64,000 nucleotides of DNA, taken from the NCBI GenBank assembly GCA_026004795.1, contig BPJV01000003.1, positions 124,001-188,000 of the forward strand, in the 5' to 3' direction. Shown in pieces: positions 27,072-36,761 of the stretch. How positions within the stretch are numbered: the first letter of the stretch is position 1; each line of letters opens with the position of its first letter. The position numbers and the translations under genes were made by a program. The notes under the pieces were generated by a model that worked only from the letters and a program-made list of their open reading frames with translations, did no database searches and had not been told where the DNA came from. The DNA is from Pirellulaceae bacterium (GTDB lineage Bacteria > Planctomycetota > Planctomycetia > Pirellulales > Pirellulaceae).

Positions 27072-27778
27072 ACGTCGCCAGCGGACAACGACGCGCGATT
27101 GGCGGTGAACCATAACCCAGCGAAGACGGCGATTACGGCCAGCGAAAACCACTGGTAAGCCGTCCAGTCTCCCCAGTACACCGGTTCGGGGCGCAGGTAT
27201 TCGCTCGCAAGCCGATAGGAAGCGTAAGCAATCATGTAGGCCTTGAAGAGGTTCCCACGCCAGATTCCCAACCGTAACAACTGCCAGGCGATCAGGGCCA
27301 TCGATAGATGGAAAACGAATTCATACAATTGGGTGGGATGCCGCGGCAGGTTGTCGACTGCCGCACACGGCATGGCCCACGGCACCTCACTGGGAACCCC
27401 AAAACAACACCCTGCACTGAAGCAGCCTAAGCGTCCCACGGCGATTGCCAAGGCCACGGGAACGACGAACGCATCACCGGTCGAGGTACGCACCTGCAAA
27501 GCCCACTTCGCCCCCTCGACGGCAAGGTAGCCTCCTACCAACCCCGTTAAAATGGTTTTACCATTGGCAAACCATGCCGTCCCATCCAATAGCCCTCTCC
27601 AATCGGACAAGGCGAACGGGAGTTTAGCTCCGATCATGGCACCGCAAAATGCGGCCAACCCCAACGCGGCACGATGATCAGCCGTAAGCTCCAATTGCTG
27701 AATCGATCGACGCCACAACCAGCCCCCGAGCACGGCAGCGGCCAGAACGATCATCGGGTACAGCGTGATACTGCTCAT
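27002..27778 (-). CDS. lgt: Prolipoprotein diacylglyceryl transferase (Lgt)-like
   Basis: 258 residues from the ATG at 27778, inside an ATGA overlap with the cutA stop. Lgt transfers diacylglycerol from phosphatidylglycerol to the lipobox cysteine of prolipoproteins. Seen here: about seven membrane helices, a GRLGCFSAGCCFG signature, HPTQLYE, and a C-terminal RLASEYLRPEP. The family Arg and the H-x-TQLYE motif are intact. The protein has a non-standard N-terminus and a serine-rich tail that runs into the opposite gene. The lipoprotein at 49 kb would be a natural substrate. Confidence 0.85.
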   Translation of the reverse strand: MSSITLYPMIVLAAAVLGGWLWRRSIQQLELTADHRAALGLAAFCGAMIGAKLPFALSDWRGLLDGTAWFANGKTILTGLVGGYLAVEGAKWALQVRTSTGDAFVVPVALAIAVGRLGCFSAGCCFGVPSEVPWAMPCAAVDNLPRHPTQLYEFVFHLSMALIAWQLLRLGIWRGNLFKAYMIAYASYRLASEYLRPEPVYWGDWTAYQWFSLAVIAVFAGLWFTANRASLSAGDVYSRSPTWRKSISTDSSSSRGGS

Positions 27779-28146
27779 CCCCCCTCTACCTGCTGTGCCG
27801 CCCATTCGGCGTAGGATCGAAGCCCAACCTGCATCTCTACCTCCAGCACTTCGGGAACTTCGTAGGGATGGATGGCGACCAGCGCTTCGAGCAAACGGCC
27901 GCGCACCGCGGGCAAAGTCTTGATGGTCAGCCGATACTCGCTCGTCTCACAGAGTTCTTCCTGCCACACGTAGACGCTGGCGATCGGCCCATCGATCTGC
28001 ACACAAGCAGCCAGACGTTGCTCGATCAAATGACGGGCGATCTTTCTCGCCTGCTCTTGTTGATCGACCGTCGTTTGCACCATCAATAGGGATTTCGACG
28101 CTTCCCTTTCCATCGTCACCTCGATGAACATGCCAACACGCTTCAA
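27775..28146 (-). CDS. cutA: Divalent-cation tolerance protein CutA
   Basis: 123 residues; methionines at residues 6 and 12 are alternative starts. CutA1 proteins are small trimeric ferredoxin-like folds linked with copper tolerance. The conserved core is present: LLMVQTTVDQQEQARKIARH, LAACVQI, VYVWQEELCETSEYRLTIKT, and IHPYEVPEVLEVE. It is translationally coupled to lgt downstream. Confidence 0.92.
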   Translation of the reverse strand: MKRVGMFIEVTMEREASKSLLMVQTTVDQQEQARKIARHLIEQRLAACVQIDGPIASVYVWQEELCETSEYRLTIKTLPAVRGRLLEALVAIHPYEVPEVLEVEMQVGLRSYAEWAAQQVEGG

Positions 28147-28614
28147 CTTTCCCTCATCACGCTCCAGGCAGCCACCAACGCCGCTTGCCTGGCGAACGAC
28201 CGAGTATCGATCCTCACCTTACCTTCCCGACGTGGCGTTGACAATCGTTTCGGTAGGCCCGGTACGGTAGGCAGTGCGGAAGCTGGCCGGTGTGCAGTCA
28301 GGTACACGCGTCGCCTGGTCGTCGCTGGCATGGGGTGCTGCCGTCCAGCCGGCCACAGCGCAGCGGTTGGTCACCGAACTGAACTCCACCACCCTTCGGC
28401 AACTCGTCGCCAACCAAGCCTCCGGTAGCCTGGCGGAAACACCATGTACTGGCTACGCTACCGATGGGACCACCAGGCGGCGCCCCAAATGACGCTTTCA
28501 AAATGCTGCGGAACCACTTTTCCAGTGGCCATACGGACGGTCAGGCCAACGAGCATTGCGCGGCTCGGGGTGACCTTGGTACGATGCTTCACCTCACCAC
28601 GAGGACTTACCACA
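28147..28614. other. 468-base intergenic stretch, no gene recognised
   Basis: Between the divergent cutA and SRAP genes. Several short frames exist on both strands (for example 28143-28331 minus), but none shows a family likeness or a good ribosome site. The regulatory region for both genes must lie here; I see no clear promoter pair. Confidence 0.4.
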
Positions 28615-29301
28615 ATGTGCGGTCGGTTCACGCTCAAAACGCCACCGGACCAGTGGGGGCAAGTGCTCCTTCCGCCGGAGGACCGAAACCACCTTCTCAG
28701 CGACTGGAAACCCCGGTACAACATCGCGCCCAGTCAAGACATCTTGGCCGTGGTGCGTGTACCTGCAGCCGAGCTGGATTATGCCTGGTTACGTTGGGGG
28801 CTGATTCCCCCTTGGGCCGACGATCCGTCGATCGGAAACCGCATGATCAATGCCCGCAGCGAGACGGTGTTGGAAAAGCGCTCATTTATCGGACCCATGA
28901 AATCACGCCGATGTTTGATCCTTGCCGATGGTTATTACGAATGGAAGAAGACCGCGGTGGGAAAGCAGCCCTATTGGATCGCTCCGCGCGAGGGAGGAGC
29001 GATACAGTTTGCCGGCTTATGGGAAATCAATCGTAAACTGGGTCCCGCCCCCGTTTGCTCGTGCACGATCATCACCACCACGGCTACGCCGGAATTGGCC
29101 GAGTTGCATGACCGGATGCCTGTCCTATTACGGGATGAAGCGGCCGAACGTTGGATGGACCATCGACTGGCTCCCGCTGCGGCTCAGACGTTATTACGGC
29201 CCGCGCCGTCCGGTTGGCTAGCAGCTCGTCCGGTCACCAAGAAAGTCAACAACGCACGTTACGATACCCCCGATTGTCTCAGTCCTCCCGAGCAGCCCTA
29301 G
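28615..29301 (+). CDS. SOS response-associated peptidase (SRAP, YedK/HMCES family)
   Basis: 228 residues. The start at 28615 is fixed by the family's MCGRFTL N-terminus, because the cysteine at position 2 becomes the active-site residue after methionine removal. SRAP proteins covalently trap abasic sites in single-stranded DNA. Other conserved parts: YNIAPSQ, the LRWGLIPPWADDP stretch, MINARSETV, RCLILADGYYEWKK (active glutamate) and HDRMPVLL (active histidine). A GAGG lies 11 bases upstream. The open frame before 28615 is not part of the protein. Confidence 0.95.
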   Translation: MCGRFTLKTPPDQWGQVLLPPEDRNHLLSDWKPRYNIAPSQDILAVVRVPAAELDYAWLRWGLIPPWADDPSIGNRMINARSETVLEKRSFIGPMKSRRCLILADGYYEWKKTAVGKQPYWIAPREGGAIQFAGLWEINRKLGPAPVCSCTIITTTATPELAELHDRMPVLLRDEAAERWMDHRLAPAAAQTLLRPAPSGWLAARPVTKKVNNARYDTPDCLSPPEQP

Positions 29302-29331
29302 AGGTTTCATGGGGCGACATGGAGCCACACC

Positions 29332-30558
29332 TTGGTCGCATCGATCCCAGTGGTTTTTGCCATCGTCTATGTCGGCATGATGCTCGGCGGCTTGCCGGGA
29401 CTCGCACTAGATCGTACGGGAATTGCCCTCTTGGGTGCCATTGCCGTGGTGGTGATCGGTGCCGTTTCTCCGACCGATGCCTGGACCGCAATCGACGTGA
29501 CCACCATCGGTCTGCTGTTGGGCTTGATGATCCTCTCCGCCCAATTTCGACTGGGCGGATTCTACACCTGGTTTACCCAGCGATTGGCGGCTTTTCCGTG
29601 TAGTCCGCAACAGTTTCTGGCGGTGGTCATCTTCGCTGCCGGAGGTCTCTCTGCTCTGCTGTGCAATGATGTTATTTGCCTGGCGATGGCTCCTATTCTA
29701 GCCGAATCTTGTGGGCAGCGTCGTTTGAACCCCGTCCCCTACCTGCTGGGTCTGGCCTGCGCAGCCAACATCGGCTCGGCCGGGACACTCATTGGCAATC
29801 CACAAAACATGCTCATCGGGCAGGTCTTACAACTTCGGTTCGATGCGTACTTGCTACAAGCTTCCATTCCCACACTGCTCGGCCTAGTTTTGACCTGGTT
29901 GGTGATTGCCATTGTTCATCGAGGGCAGTGGCATGCAGGGAGGAAGATTGAGCCGTCGGCGCAGCGGCAATTGAATCGATGGCAAACCGCGAAGGCCCTT
30001 ATCGCGTTAACCGCGCTCACCGTGTTGTTGCTTTTCGGAACCTGGCCACGAGAATTGGTCGCGTTAGCCATTGCCGGCACGTTGCTTCTCAGTAGGCGAA
30101 TGGCTTCGGGGGAGATTTTGGAACTGGTAGACTGGCACCTACTCGTTCTATTCTCGGGATTGTTCGTCATCAACCACGCCATGGAGACCTCCGGATATCT
30201 GCAGGCATTGGTCGATTGGCTCGAACACCATCAAGTCGTTCTCGAGGATCCCACGACGTTGTTTGTTGCCAGCGCCGTCCTGTCGAATTTGGTATCCAAT
30301 GTACCAGCTACTATGCTCCTTCTCCCCTCGGCCACCCATCCGCTGGCCGGGCCCGCACTGGCCCTGTCGAGCACACTGGCCGGCAACATGCTGGTAGTCG
30401 GCAGTATCGCGAACATGATTGTTATCGATCAAGCCAAGCGTCTGGGCATCGCCATTTCCTGGTGGGAACACGCACGAGTAGGAGTCCCGATTACGCTAGC
30501 AACCCTGGTCACTGCAGCCGCTTGGCTCAAGATCTGGGCCATGTTCCTCGCGGGGTGA
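29332..30558 (+). CDS. SLC13/ArsB-NhaD-type anion transporter
   Basis: About 408 residues, probably starting at a TTG at 29332 (GGAG 8 bases upstream); there is no in-frame ATG before residue 16. It has about ten membrane helices in the ion transporter superfamily layout. Family stretches: GLLLGLMILSAQFRLGGFY, ALLCNDVICLAMAPIL, ANIGSAGTLIGNPQNMLIG, and near the C-terminus LSNLVSNVPATMLLLPSA. The paired SNxP/GNPQN loops are the substrate-binding hairpins of this fold. The substrate may be a dicarboxylate, sulfate, arsenite or sodium/proton exchange; the sequence does not decide. The next gene starts 3 bases downstream. Confidence 0.85.
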   Translation: MVASIPVVFAIVYVGMMLGGLPGLALDRTGIALLGAIAVVVIGAVSPTDAWTAIDVTTIGLLLGLMILSAQFRLGGFYTWFTQRLAAFPCSPQQFLAVVIFAAGGLSALLCNDVICLAMAPILAESCGQRRLNPVPYLLGLACAANIGSAGTLIGNPQNMLIGQVLQLRFDAYLLQASIPTLLGLVLTWLVIAIVHRGQWHAGRKIEPSAQRQLNRWQTAKALIALTALTVLLLFGTWPRELVALAIAGTLLLSRRMASGEILELVDWHLLVLFSGLFVINHAMETSGYLQALVDWLEHHQVVLEDPTTLFVASAVLSNLVSNVPATMLLLPSATHPLAGPALALSSTLAGNMLVVGSIANMIVIDQAKRLGIAISWWEHARVGVPITLATLVTAAAWLKIWAMFLAG

Positions 30559-30561
30559 TCC

Positions 30562-32091
30562 GTGACACGACAGGATGAACGGTTGGAACTAGGAAGGAAA
30601 CGCCGCGACGCGCCGCCTGGGCTTCCGCCATTGCGGCGAGATCTGCATGCCAGTTGTGGCGACGGCATCGCTTTCGGAGCCATGGTGGGGCTGGGTGAAA
30701 CCTATCTGGCGGCCTTCGCCTTGGCGATGGGAATGGGGGAGTGGACGGCCGGTCTGGTTGGTAGTGTTCCCATGCTCGCCGGGGGAATGATGCAGTTGGT
30801 TTCGCCGTGGGTGATTCGTCGGCTGCGTTCCCATAAGTGGTGGGTGGTGGCGTGCTGTGCCGTCCAAGCGGCCGCCTTTTTCCCTTTGGCGATCGCCGCC
30901 CTCACCGTTCGTTTGACGGCCGTAGAGCTGCTCACATTGGCCTCCCTCTACTGGGGTGCCGGCTTGGCGGCCGGGCCGGCATGGAATACGTGGATTGGTA
31001 CGGTAGTCCCCAAGCGGCTCCGGGCATCTTTCTTTTCGGCGCGCACACGAGCGTCGCAAGCTGCCGTCTTCTTGGGCTTTCTCGCCGCTGGCATCGCCTT
31101 GCAAGTAGCCGACGTTTACGGCACGGTGCTCGTCACCTACGCCGCCATTTTTTGCATCGCTGGCATGCTCCGCCTTGTCTCAGCGTGGTTTCTCATCCAG
31201 CAATCCGAACCCCAGCCGGTACCGTTGCACGGCGACCGCGTTCGCTGGCGTCTGCTGGGCTCTCTGCTGCGTGATCACCGTGGCGGCCGTTTGCTCGTCT
31301 ACTTGATCGTAGTCCAGTGCAGCCTGCAGATCGCCGGTCCTTACTTCACCCCGTTCATGTTCGAAAAACTCTCACTGGCTTATTCCCAGTTCGTGTGCCT
31401 GATCGCGGCCGCGTTCTTGTCCAAGGTCCTCGTCCTTCCCGCTTGGGGGCGAGTGGCCCAACGAATCGGGGCCTGGCGTCTCCTGTGGGTCGGGGGCATG
31501 GCCATCACGCCCCTATCGGCCGCATGGTTATTGTCGCAGAGCTTCTATTGGTTGCTGGTGGTTCAGATCGGCAGCGGCATGGCTTGGGCAGCATACGAAC
31601 TGGCCTTCTTCCTGCTATTCTTCGAATCGATCGACGAGCAAGACCGCGTCCCTTTGCTCACCATTTACAACCTGTTGAACAGCCTGGCTTGGATCATCGG
31701 AGCAGCCATCGGAGGAAGCATCCTGTGGGCACTTGATTTCCAGTTCCATGCCTACCTGCTGGTCTTCGCATTATCCTCCCTTGGTCGCGGTGCTGCGCTC
31801 GTGCTGCTCGCGCGCATCTCCCCGCGTGACGTTATCGCCGGCCAAGTGGCCCTCCGCCCGTTGGCGGTTCGCCCCAACGGCGCGTCGCTCGATGCCCCTG
31901 TGCTCCCCAGCCTGCCGGACCAGACGGAAGAAGGACTTGCACCGGCAACGAAGGTTCGAACCATCGCGGACGACGACCGTGCCATGACGTCGCCTGCCCC
32001 GGAAACCCCCATCACGCCCGTGGACGAGCCTCCGCCGCTGGGAGGGCAGGCAAGCACACGTCGATCAGGTCGCTCACGCCATCTCAGCTAG
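30562..32091 (+). CDS. Major facilitator superfamily transporter
   Basis: 509 residues from a GTG at 30562, 3 bases after the transporter gene upstream, so the two are likely cotranscribed. About eleven or twelve membrane helices with MFS-type loops (LVGSVPMLAGGMMQLVSPWV, WVIRRLRSHKWWVV, VPKRLRASFFSARTRASQ). The C-terminal 90 residues are proline-rich and cytoplasmic. Its last 18 bases overlap the convergent TerB-like gene. The substrate is unknown. Confidence 0.82.
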   Translation: MTRQDERLELGRKRRDAPPGLPPLRRDLHASCGDGIAFGAMVGLGETYLAAFALAMGMGEWTAGLVGSVPMLAGGMMQLVSPWVIRRLRSHKWWVVACCAVQAAAFFPLAIAALTVRLTAVELLTLASLYWGAGLAAGPAWNTWIGTVVPKRLRASFFSARTRASQAAVFLGFLAAGIALQVADVYGTVLVTYAAIFCIAGMLRLVSAWFLIQQSEPQPVPLHGDRVRWRLLGSLLRDHRGGRLLVYLIVVQCSLQIAGPYFTPFMFEKLSLAYSQFVCLIAAAFLSKVLVLPAWGRVAQRIGAWRLLWVGGMAITPLSAAWLLSQSFYWLLVVQIGSGMAWAAYELAFFLLFFESIDEQDRVPLLTIYNLLNSLAWIIGAAIGGSILWALDFQFHAYLLVFALSSLGRGAALVLLARISPRDVIAGQVALRPLAVRPNGASLDAPVLPSLPDQTEEGLAPATKVRTIADDDRAMTSPAPETPITPVDEPPPLGGQASTRRSGRSRHLS

Positions 32092-32469
32092 CAACCGATC
32101 AATCAGGGCGTCAAGTTCGTCCTTCGCGATTCCCATGCGCGCCGCGGCCAGAGCGAACAACCGCTTTTCCACTTCACGCAATTGTCCATCCGCAGCCATC
32201 ATGCGGATGAGGTCGGAGAGCATCTGGTCCTGCTCTTCACGATCGACGGGCAAACGCAAGGAAGCCTGCTCGCTCAGGGCAAACGCGATGGCCGATTCCA
32301 GATCCTCTTCTTGCAATCCTAGTTCACGGCAACGATCGATGAGCAAAGCGATCTCATTCTCGCTCAACGCCCCGTCGGCAGCAGCCATGATCACCAAGTT
32401 CTTCAAATGATCTAATCGTTGCACTAGCTTTCTCCAAAACGAAGGGAACCACACGCCCCGATCGGTCAA
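32074..32469 (-). CDS. TerB-like (tellurite resistance protein B domain) protein
   Basis: 131 residues or slightly fewer; the likely start is a TTG at 32469 in a TTGA overlap with the stop of the previous gene, and a GTG at 32454 is an alternative. The all-helical TerB pattern is visible as two related halves: LKNLVIMAAADGALSENEIA and LSDLIRMMAADGQLREVEKR, each with an acidic ADG loop that binds metal in TerB. TerB-like domains occur in stress- and membrane-linked complexes. It pairs with a large protein of unknown function directly upstream. Confidence 0.8.
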   Translation of the reverse strand: MTDRGVWFPSFWRKLVQRLDHLKNLVIMAAADGALSENEIALLIDRCRELGLQEEDLESAIAFALSEQASLRLPVDREEQDQMLSDLIRMMAADGQLREVEKRLFALAAARMGIAKDELDALIDRLLAEMA

Positions 32470-34367
32470 GGCTTGCGAATAAAATACTCGGCGATCGATC
32501 GCACATGAACCCCGTCCAACACATGAAACCGTCGCAATTGTTGTATGGCTGCATCGCTGAACGCTCCTAGAGGAACATGCACGAGTCGCTTTTTGAACCG
32601 CCGGGCGACCCGTCGCAATAGGGCACTGGGAGGCGCTGCACTGAGCACCGCAATGCTCGACTCACGAGCATGCAGACAACCTCCAGCCAGCAAACGTTCC
32701 TCCAGCGTTTCCCAGGCATCGAGTCGGCGATCGGTCCATATATCCGGGATGGCCACCGGGGGGAACAAGAACATGGCCCCACCGTAGGTGGCAGCCGCGA
32801 TCCCCGGCCCCACTACCTCTTGCCGAAAATCGGTGGCGAAGAAGGCCAGCGTCGACTCCTCATCATGTTCGGCGTAATACGTCGTCCGCCACGGGTATTC
32901 TCGCGGATCTGCCGGCGTATCGAACAACATCACCGTACAATCGATCGTGCCCATACTGGGCGGCAAGACTTTGACGTAGATGTCTCCGTCGTACCAGTGC
33001 CGCAATGTTTCACGGATGTCGATGCCATCTTTGATGCTGGTGGTAAACTTCTCGGATCGAGCCAGATCGGCCCCCATCAGCGTGCGTGCCCGCTCGGATA
33101 CTCGACTGCGAAAACTCTCAATCAACGTGTCCTCCGGCGGCCAAGAACACTGAGCGCGTGGATTCCAGCGTCGCCCGGCCCAACGTTCCAACTCCTCCCG
33201 GGATGGTCGCTTTTTCAATTCCAGCGTACGCCATTGCCGGGGCGGCCCCGGCAAGCGGCTCACCACATTGACAATCGCTCCGTCCGGAAGCCGCGCTTGA
33301 TCGATGCCCAATGACACAACTGGCTGCTCCGGAAAATCTTCGATGAAGGGATAGTTGCGCGCGGTCTCCACGAGGTGAATCGCCAGCTGATCTCCCAGGA
33401 TCTGCTTGGCAGCCACCGCGATGGTATACAGATCCGGGGTCATCCGATGCTCGATCAAGGTGAGATTGCGGATGTACTTCAAGCACTGTTTGAGCAGCAA
33501 TGGAGTGATCCGCCGTCCTCGCTTACCGAAATCCTGCAGATAACTGCTACGGGCCGACAACAATAAGTGTTTTACCCCATCGACGGCCAGGTTCGAATCA
33601 TCATCCAACGCCTCCCGGGCTTGCTCGTACAACCCCGTGATGAACGGCAACTCTCCGAACAAAAAGATGAGCGAGCTCGGATCGACCAACCAACGCTGCG
33701 GAGCGGGTACCTCGTCTCCCTCCGGGAGCGTGTCGGCAGGATGGTGATAAGCGTCTCGCAGCCACGGCCACTCGAGAATCGAACACAACACCACGATGTG
33801 CTCAAATCGGTGCTCGATCTGCCGCAGGCGATCCGCCATCCATTGCAACCGCCGCATCACGTGGTCATCGAACGGACGGGGAATGCTGGGGAGAATCGCC
33901 GTAGCAAACCGTTCCAACGAGACGGTCTTCAAGGCAAAAGCATCCGGCATGGAGGAGGAAAACGGTTGAAAAGAGCCGGTATCCAAATCCGCGAACTCGA
34001 CCTGCCAGTGCTCTCCCATGGCCATCCTCAGCGCCATGATGACCGGTTGGCACGGATCGATGGGAACGTAGCTATACGGCGCCGTCGCATCCTCCGCTTC
34101 TTCTTTATCTGGGTGCCAATCGAATGTCTGGTACGGATGATGGGGCGATTGGACTACAATCGACGGCGTCGGTAAACTCTCCACACCAGCCAACACCGGT
34201 TCGCGGAACGACTCGGGCAACGGCACCACCAGGCACTGGCAAGGATGTTCCAAGAGCCACTTCCGCAGCGCCACGGCACAATAGCCGCTGCCGTGGACCA
34301 CGGGGACGCATTGAATCCGTTCGCTGAGGCGAAAAGGGGAGAGTTGGCCAGTGTCGCGGCAATTCAT
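32466..34367 (-). CDS. Large protein of unknown function, coupled to a TerB-like protein
   Basis: 633 residues from the ATG at 34367. It is soluble, with no signal peptide or membrane helix. The N-terminus (VPVVHGSGYCAVALRKWLLE, then CLVVPLPESFREPVL) has an alternating strand/helix pattern. It loosely recalls the start of DUF5682-type or TraB/ChaN-like proteins, but I cannot confirm that. A tract of charged helices follows (VMRRLQWMADRLRQIEHRFE) and a C-terminal alpha/beta region (YPWRTTYYAEHDEESTLAFF). The stop overlaps the TerB-like start, implying that the two work together. Confidence 0.65.
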   Translation of the reverse strand: MNCRDTGQLSPFRLSERIQCVPVVHGSGYCAVALRKWLLEHPCQCLVVPLPESFREPVLAGVESLPTPSIVVQSPHHPYQTFDWHPDKEEAEDATAPYSYVPIDPCQPVIMALRMAMGEHWQVEFADLDTGSFQPFSSSMPDAFALKTVSLERFATAILPSIPRPFDDHVMRRLQWMADRLRQIEHRFEHIVVLCSILEWPWLRDAYHHPADTLPEGDEVPAPQRWLVDPSSLIFLFGELPFITGLYEQAREALDDDSNLAVDGVKHLLLSARSSYLQDFGKRGRRITPLLLKQCLKYIRNLTLIEHRMTPDLYTIAVAAKQILGDQLAIHLVETARNYPFIEDFPEQPVVSLGIDQARLPDGAIVNVVSRLPGPPRQWRTLELKKRPSREELERWAGRRWNPRAQCSWPPEDTLIESFRSRVSERARTLMGADLARSEKFTTSIKDGIDIRETLRHWYDGDIYVKVLPPSMGTIDCTVMLFDTPADPREYPWRTTYYAEHDEESTLAFFATDFRQEVVGPGIAAATYGGAMFLFPPVAIPDIWTDRRLDAWETLEERLLAGGCLHARESSIAVLSAAPPSALLRRVARRFKKRLVHVPLGAFSDAAIQQLRRFHVLDGVHVRSIAEYFIRKP

Positions 34368-34506
34368 GTCGATTATCCTACCCTCGAAGAAGTCGTGCGG
34401 CGGACCAGACCACTGGTTCACCCCGCTGAGACGGACGAACCTCACCTAGTACCGCTTGCCATTTTATCGCCATTCCGGTCCCTTTCGTTGCTCACCAAGG
34501 TGGTTT

Positions 34507-36672
34507 ATGCGTAGCTTGATCCAGCGCCTCGCTCCTTCCCCAGACTGCCGGTCCCTCCGATTCGCCATCCACGTCGTCCCCTACCGCCGCGGCACCATGC
34601 CGCTATCCCTTTTCATGATGATCGCGATTTGTTTCTGCGGTCCCATCATGTTGGTGGTCCCCGCTATGGCGCAACAGGACCGACTGCTGCCCGGCCAGGT
34701 CCAGTGTGAGACGATCAACCGTCGCGTCCCTCCGGCAGGTCAGGCACCTCCGCCAAGCCAACTTCAGCAGTGGGAAGAACGCCTAGCCGCAATGTGGCCA
34801 CGAATCGCTTCCCTTCCCTCACCGCATCGTGAGGATATCGAGGTGCTCGTCAAGGCATGCCGGTGGGCGATCGATTTCCATGAGTTTTACTCTCCCAAGG
34901 ATTTCTCCAAGGTGGACCGACTGCTCGATCTGGCCGACGCCAGGCTGGCGGCCGTCACCACCGACGCCACCCCCTCGCCAACCTTCGCCCCTCCATCATC
35001 CAGCTCCCCCCCTTCGTCCGTCTCGCCGGCGGTTGCTCTCCAGGGGCGCACGGTCCGCGGATTCCGCTCCCGCATCGATGGCTCCGTCCAGCCAGTTGGA
35101 CTGGTTTTCGGTAACGAGGTAGCCGAGACAAGTCGGCAGCGAAAAGTCCCACTTTACGTGTGGTTGCATGGCCGTGGCGACAAGGTGACCGATCTCCACT
35201 TCATTTGCCAACGCTTGGACAACGATGGACAGATCGCCCCGGCCGATGCGATCGTCGTCCATCCCTTCGGTCGGCAGTGTTTGGGGTACAAATCGGCCGG
35301 TGAAACCGATGTCATGGAAGCGATCGAGTTCGCGTGCACCCAGTACCCCGTCGACCGCTCACGCATCGTGTTGATGGGATTCTCCATGGGGGGCGCCGGC
35401 GTATGGCACTTGGCGGCCCATTATGCCGATCGCTTTGTGGCCGCCAGCCCCGGAGCCGGGTTCGCCGAAACGGCCCGCTACCAGCGTTTGACTCCCGACC
35501 AATATCCTCCACCATGGGTACAGATCTTGTGGAATGTTTACGACGTTCCGCCGTATACAAAAAATCTTTTCAACCTGCACCTGATCGCCTACAGCGGCGA
35601 ACTCGACAAACAGATCCAGGCCGCCCGCGTGATGGAGGAAGCCTTCCAACGTTACGGACGAACGCTTCATCACGTCATCGGTCCTGGGATGGGGCACAAG
35701 TACCATCCCGATTCACTGCGATCGATCCTGAAAGAAATGAACCAATGGGTCCAAAGTGGGCAACCGGCCGAACGGGATCGACTGTTCCTGCAGACACGGC
35801 ACCTGAGATACAACAAGATGCGCTGGCTAGAAATCGACGGATTGCAGTCCTTGTACGAGGATACGCAAGTCGAAGCGATGCGGGCACCCGAAGGCTTGTG
35901 GCGTCTAACCACGAAGAACGCCAGTCGCCTGGCGATCGACACTCGGGCGGCCAATGCCCCCTCAGGGACCGTGGCGATCGATGGCCAGCGTCTGGAACTG
36001 GCCCCCCAGAAGATCAATCGGCTGCAGCGGACCGAGGCCGGTGCGTGGCAGCTCGTCGAAGCGTTTCCCACGCTCCGCAAGCACCACGGTCTGTCCGGTC
36101 CGATGGACGACGCTTTCCTGGAACCTTTTTTGTTCGTGATCCCCACCGGCCAAAGCCACCATCGACGGATCGACCAGTGGGTCCAATGCGAATTGAATTA
36201 CTGGAGAAACCGATGGCGGTACCTCTTTCGCGGCCAAGTTCGCGAGAAGCAGGACGTCGATGTCACCGACGAAGACATGCAACGTTATCACCTCGTCTTG
36301 TGGGGAACTCCTGGCAGCAACGCGCTCCTGCGCCGACTGCTGGAACATCGAGGGGATGGTGCAGTGCCGATTCATTGGCACCAGGACCAGGTGAGGATCG
36401 GGCTGTGGTCTGCACCTGCCGACCGCTCGGTGCCCCTTGCCATCTACCCCAATCCCGCCGCCCCTCACCGCTACGTGGTCATCAATTCGGGCCCTACATT
36501 TCGTGACGCCCACGACCGAACCAACTCGCTCCAGAACCCGCAACTTCCCGATTGGGCCATCCTTTCCGTCGATCAGCCGCGGTCGGACGAATCGCCTGGT
36601 CGTGTGCTCCGTTGCGGCTTTTTCGATGATCAGTGGCAGATCACCCCCGCGCTCAGTTGGTCTTCAGAATGA
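34507..36672 (+). CDS. Secreted alpha/beta-hydrolase (prolyl oligopeptidase/esterase type)
   Basis: About 721 residues from the ATG at 34507 (AAGGTGG just upstream); another ATG at 34597 starts directly at the hydrophobic signal core (FMMIAICFCGPIMLVVPAMA). The hydrolase core shows the nucleophile elbow GFSMGGAGVWHLA near residue 295, the oxyanion segment WLHGRGDK, and a likely catalytic histidine in GMGHKYH. This resembles PHB-depolymerase/feruloyl-esterase type enzymes. The N-terminal and C-terminal thirds are beta-rich and not recognised; the C-terminal one is of the type seen in planctomycete peptidases. The product is exported; substrate unknown. Confidence 0.78.
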   Translation: MRSLIQRLAPSPDCRSLRFAIHVVPYRRGTMPLSLFMMIAICFCGPIMLVVPAMAQQDRLLPGQVQCETINRRVPPAGQAPPPSQLQQWEERLAAMWPRIASLPSPHREDIEVLVKACRWAIDFHEFYSPKDFSKVDRLLDLADARLAAVTTDATPSPTFAPPSSSSPPSSVSPAVALQGRTVRGFRSRIDGSVQPVGLVFGNEVAETSRQRKVPLYVWLHGRGDKVTDLHFICQRLDNDGQIAPADAIVVHPFGRQCLGYKSAGETDVMEAIEFACTQYPVDRSRIVLMGFSMGGAGVWHLAAHYADRFVAASPGAGFAETARYQRLTPDQYPPPWVQILWNVYDVPPYTKNLFNLHLIAYSGELDKQIQAARVMEEAFQRYGRTLHHVIGPGMGHKYHPDSLRSILKEMNQWVQSGQPAERDRLFLQTRHLRYNKMRWLEIDGLQSLYEDTQVEAMRAPEGLWRLTTKNASRLAIDTRAANAPSGTVAIDGQRLELAPQKINRLQRTEAGAWQLVEAFPTLRKHHGLSGPMDDAFLEPFLFVIPTGQSHHRRIDQWVQCELNYWRNRWRYLFRGQVREKQDVDVTDEDMQRYHLVLWGTPGSNALLRRLLEHRGDGAVPIHWHQDQVRIGLWSAPADRSVPLAIYPNPAAPHRYVVINSGPTFRDAHDRTNSLQNPQLPDWAILSVDQPRSDESPGRVLRCGFFDDQWQITPALSWSSE

Positions 36673-36761
36673 TCAAGCCGCTGAGAAACAGTAGCAGTTG
36701 CATCGCCCCTAGGGGCCTCCCTGTTGCCGATCCGAATGCCGAGTTCCCGTTTTGTGCTAGC

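Noticed and set aside
28143-28331. Short minus-strand frame overlapping the cutA start
   Set aside because: The ATGA contact with cutA looks operon-like, but the product is low-complexity and has no family likeness.
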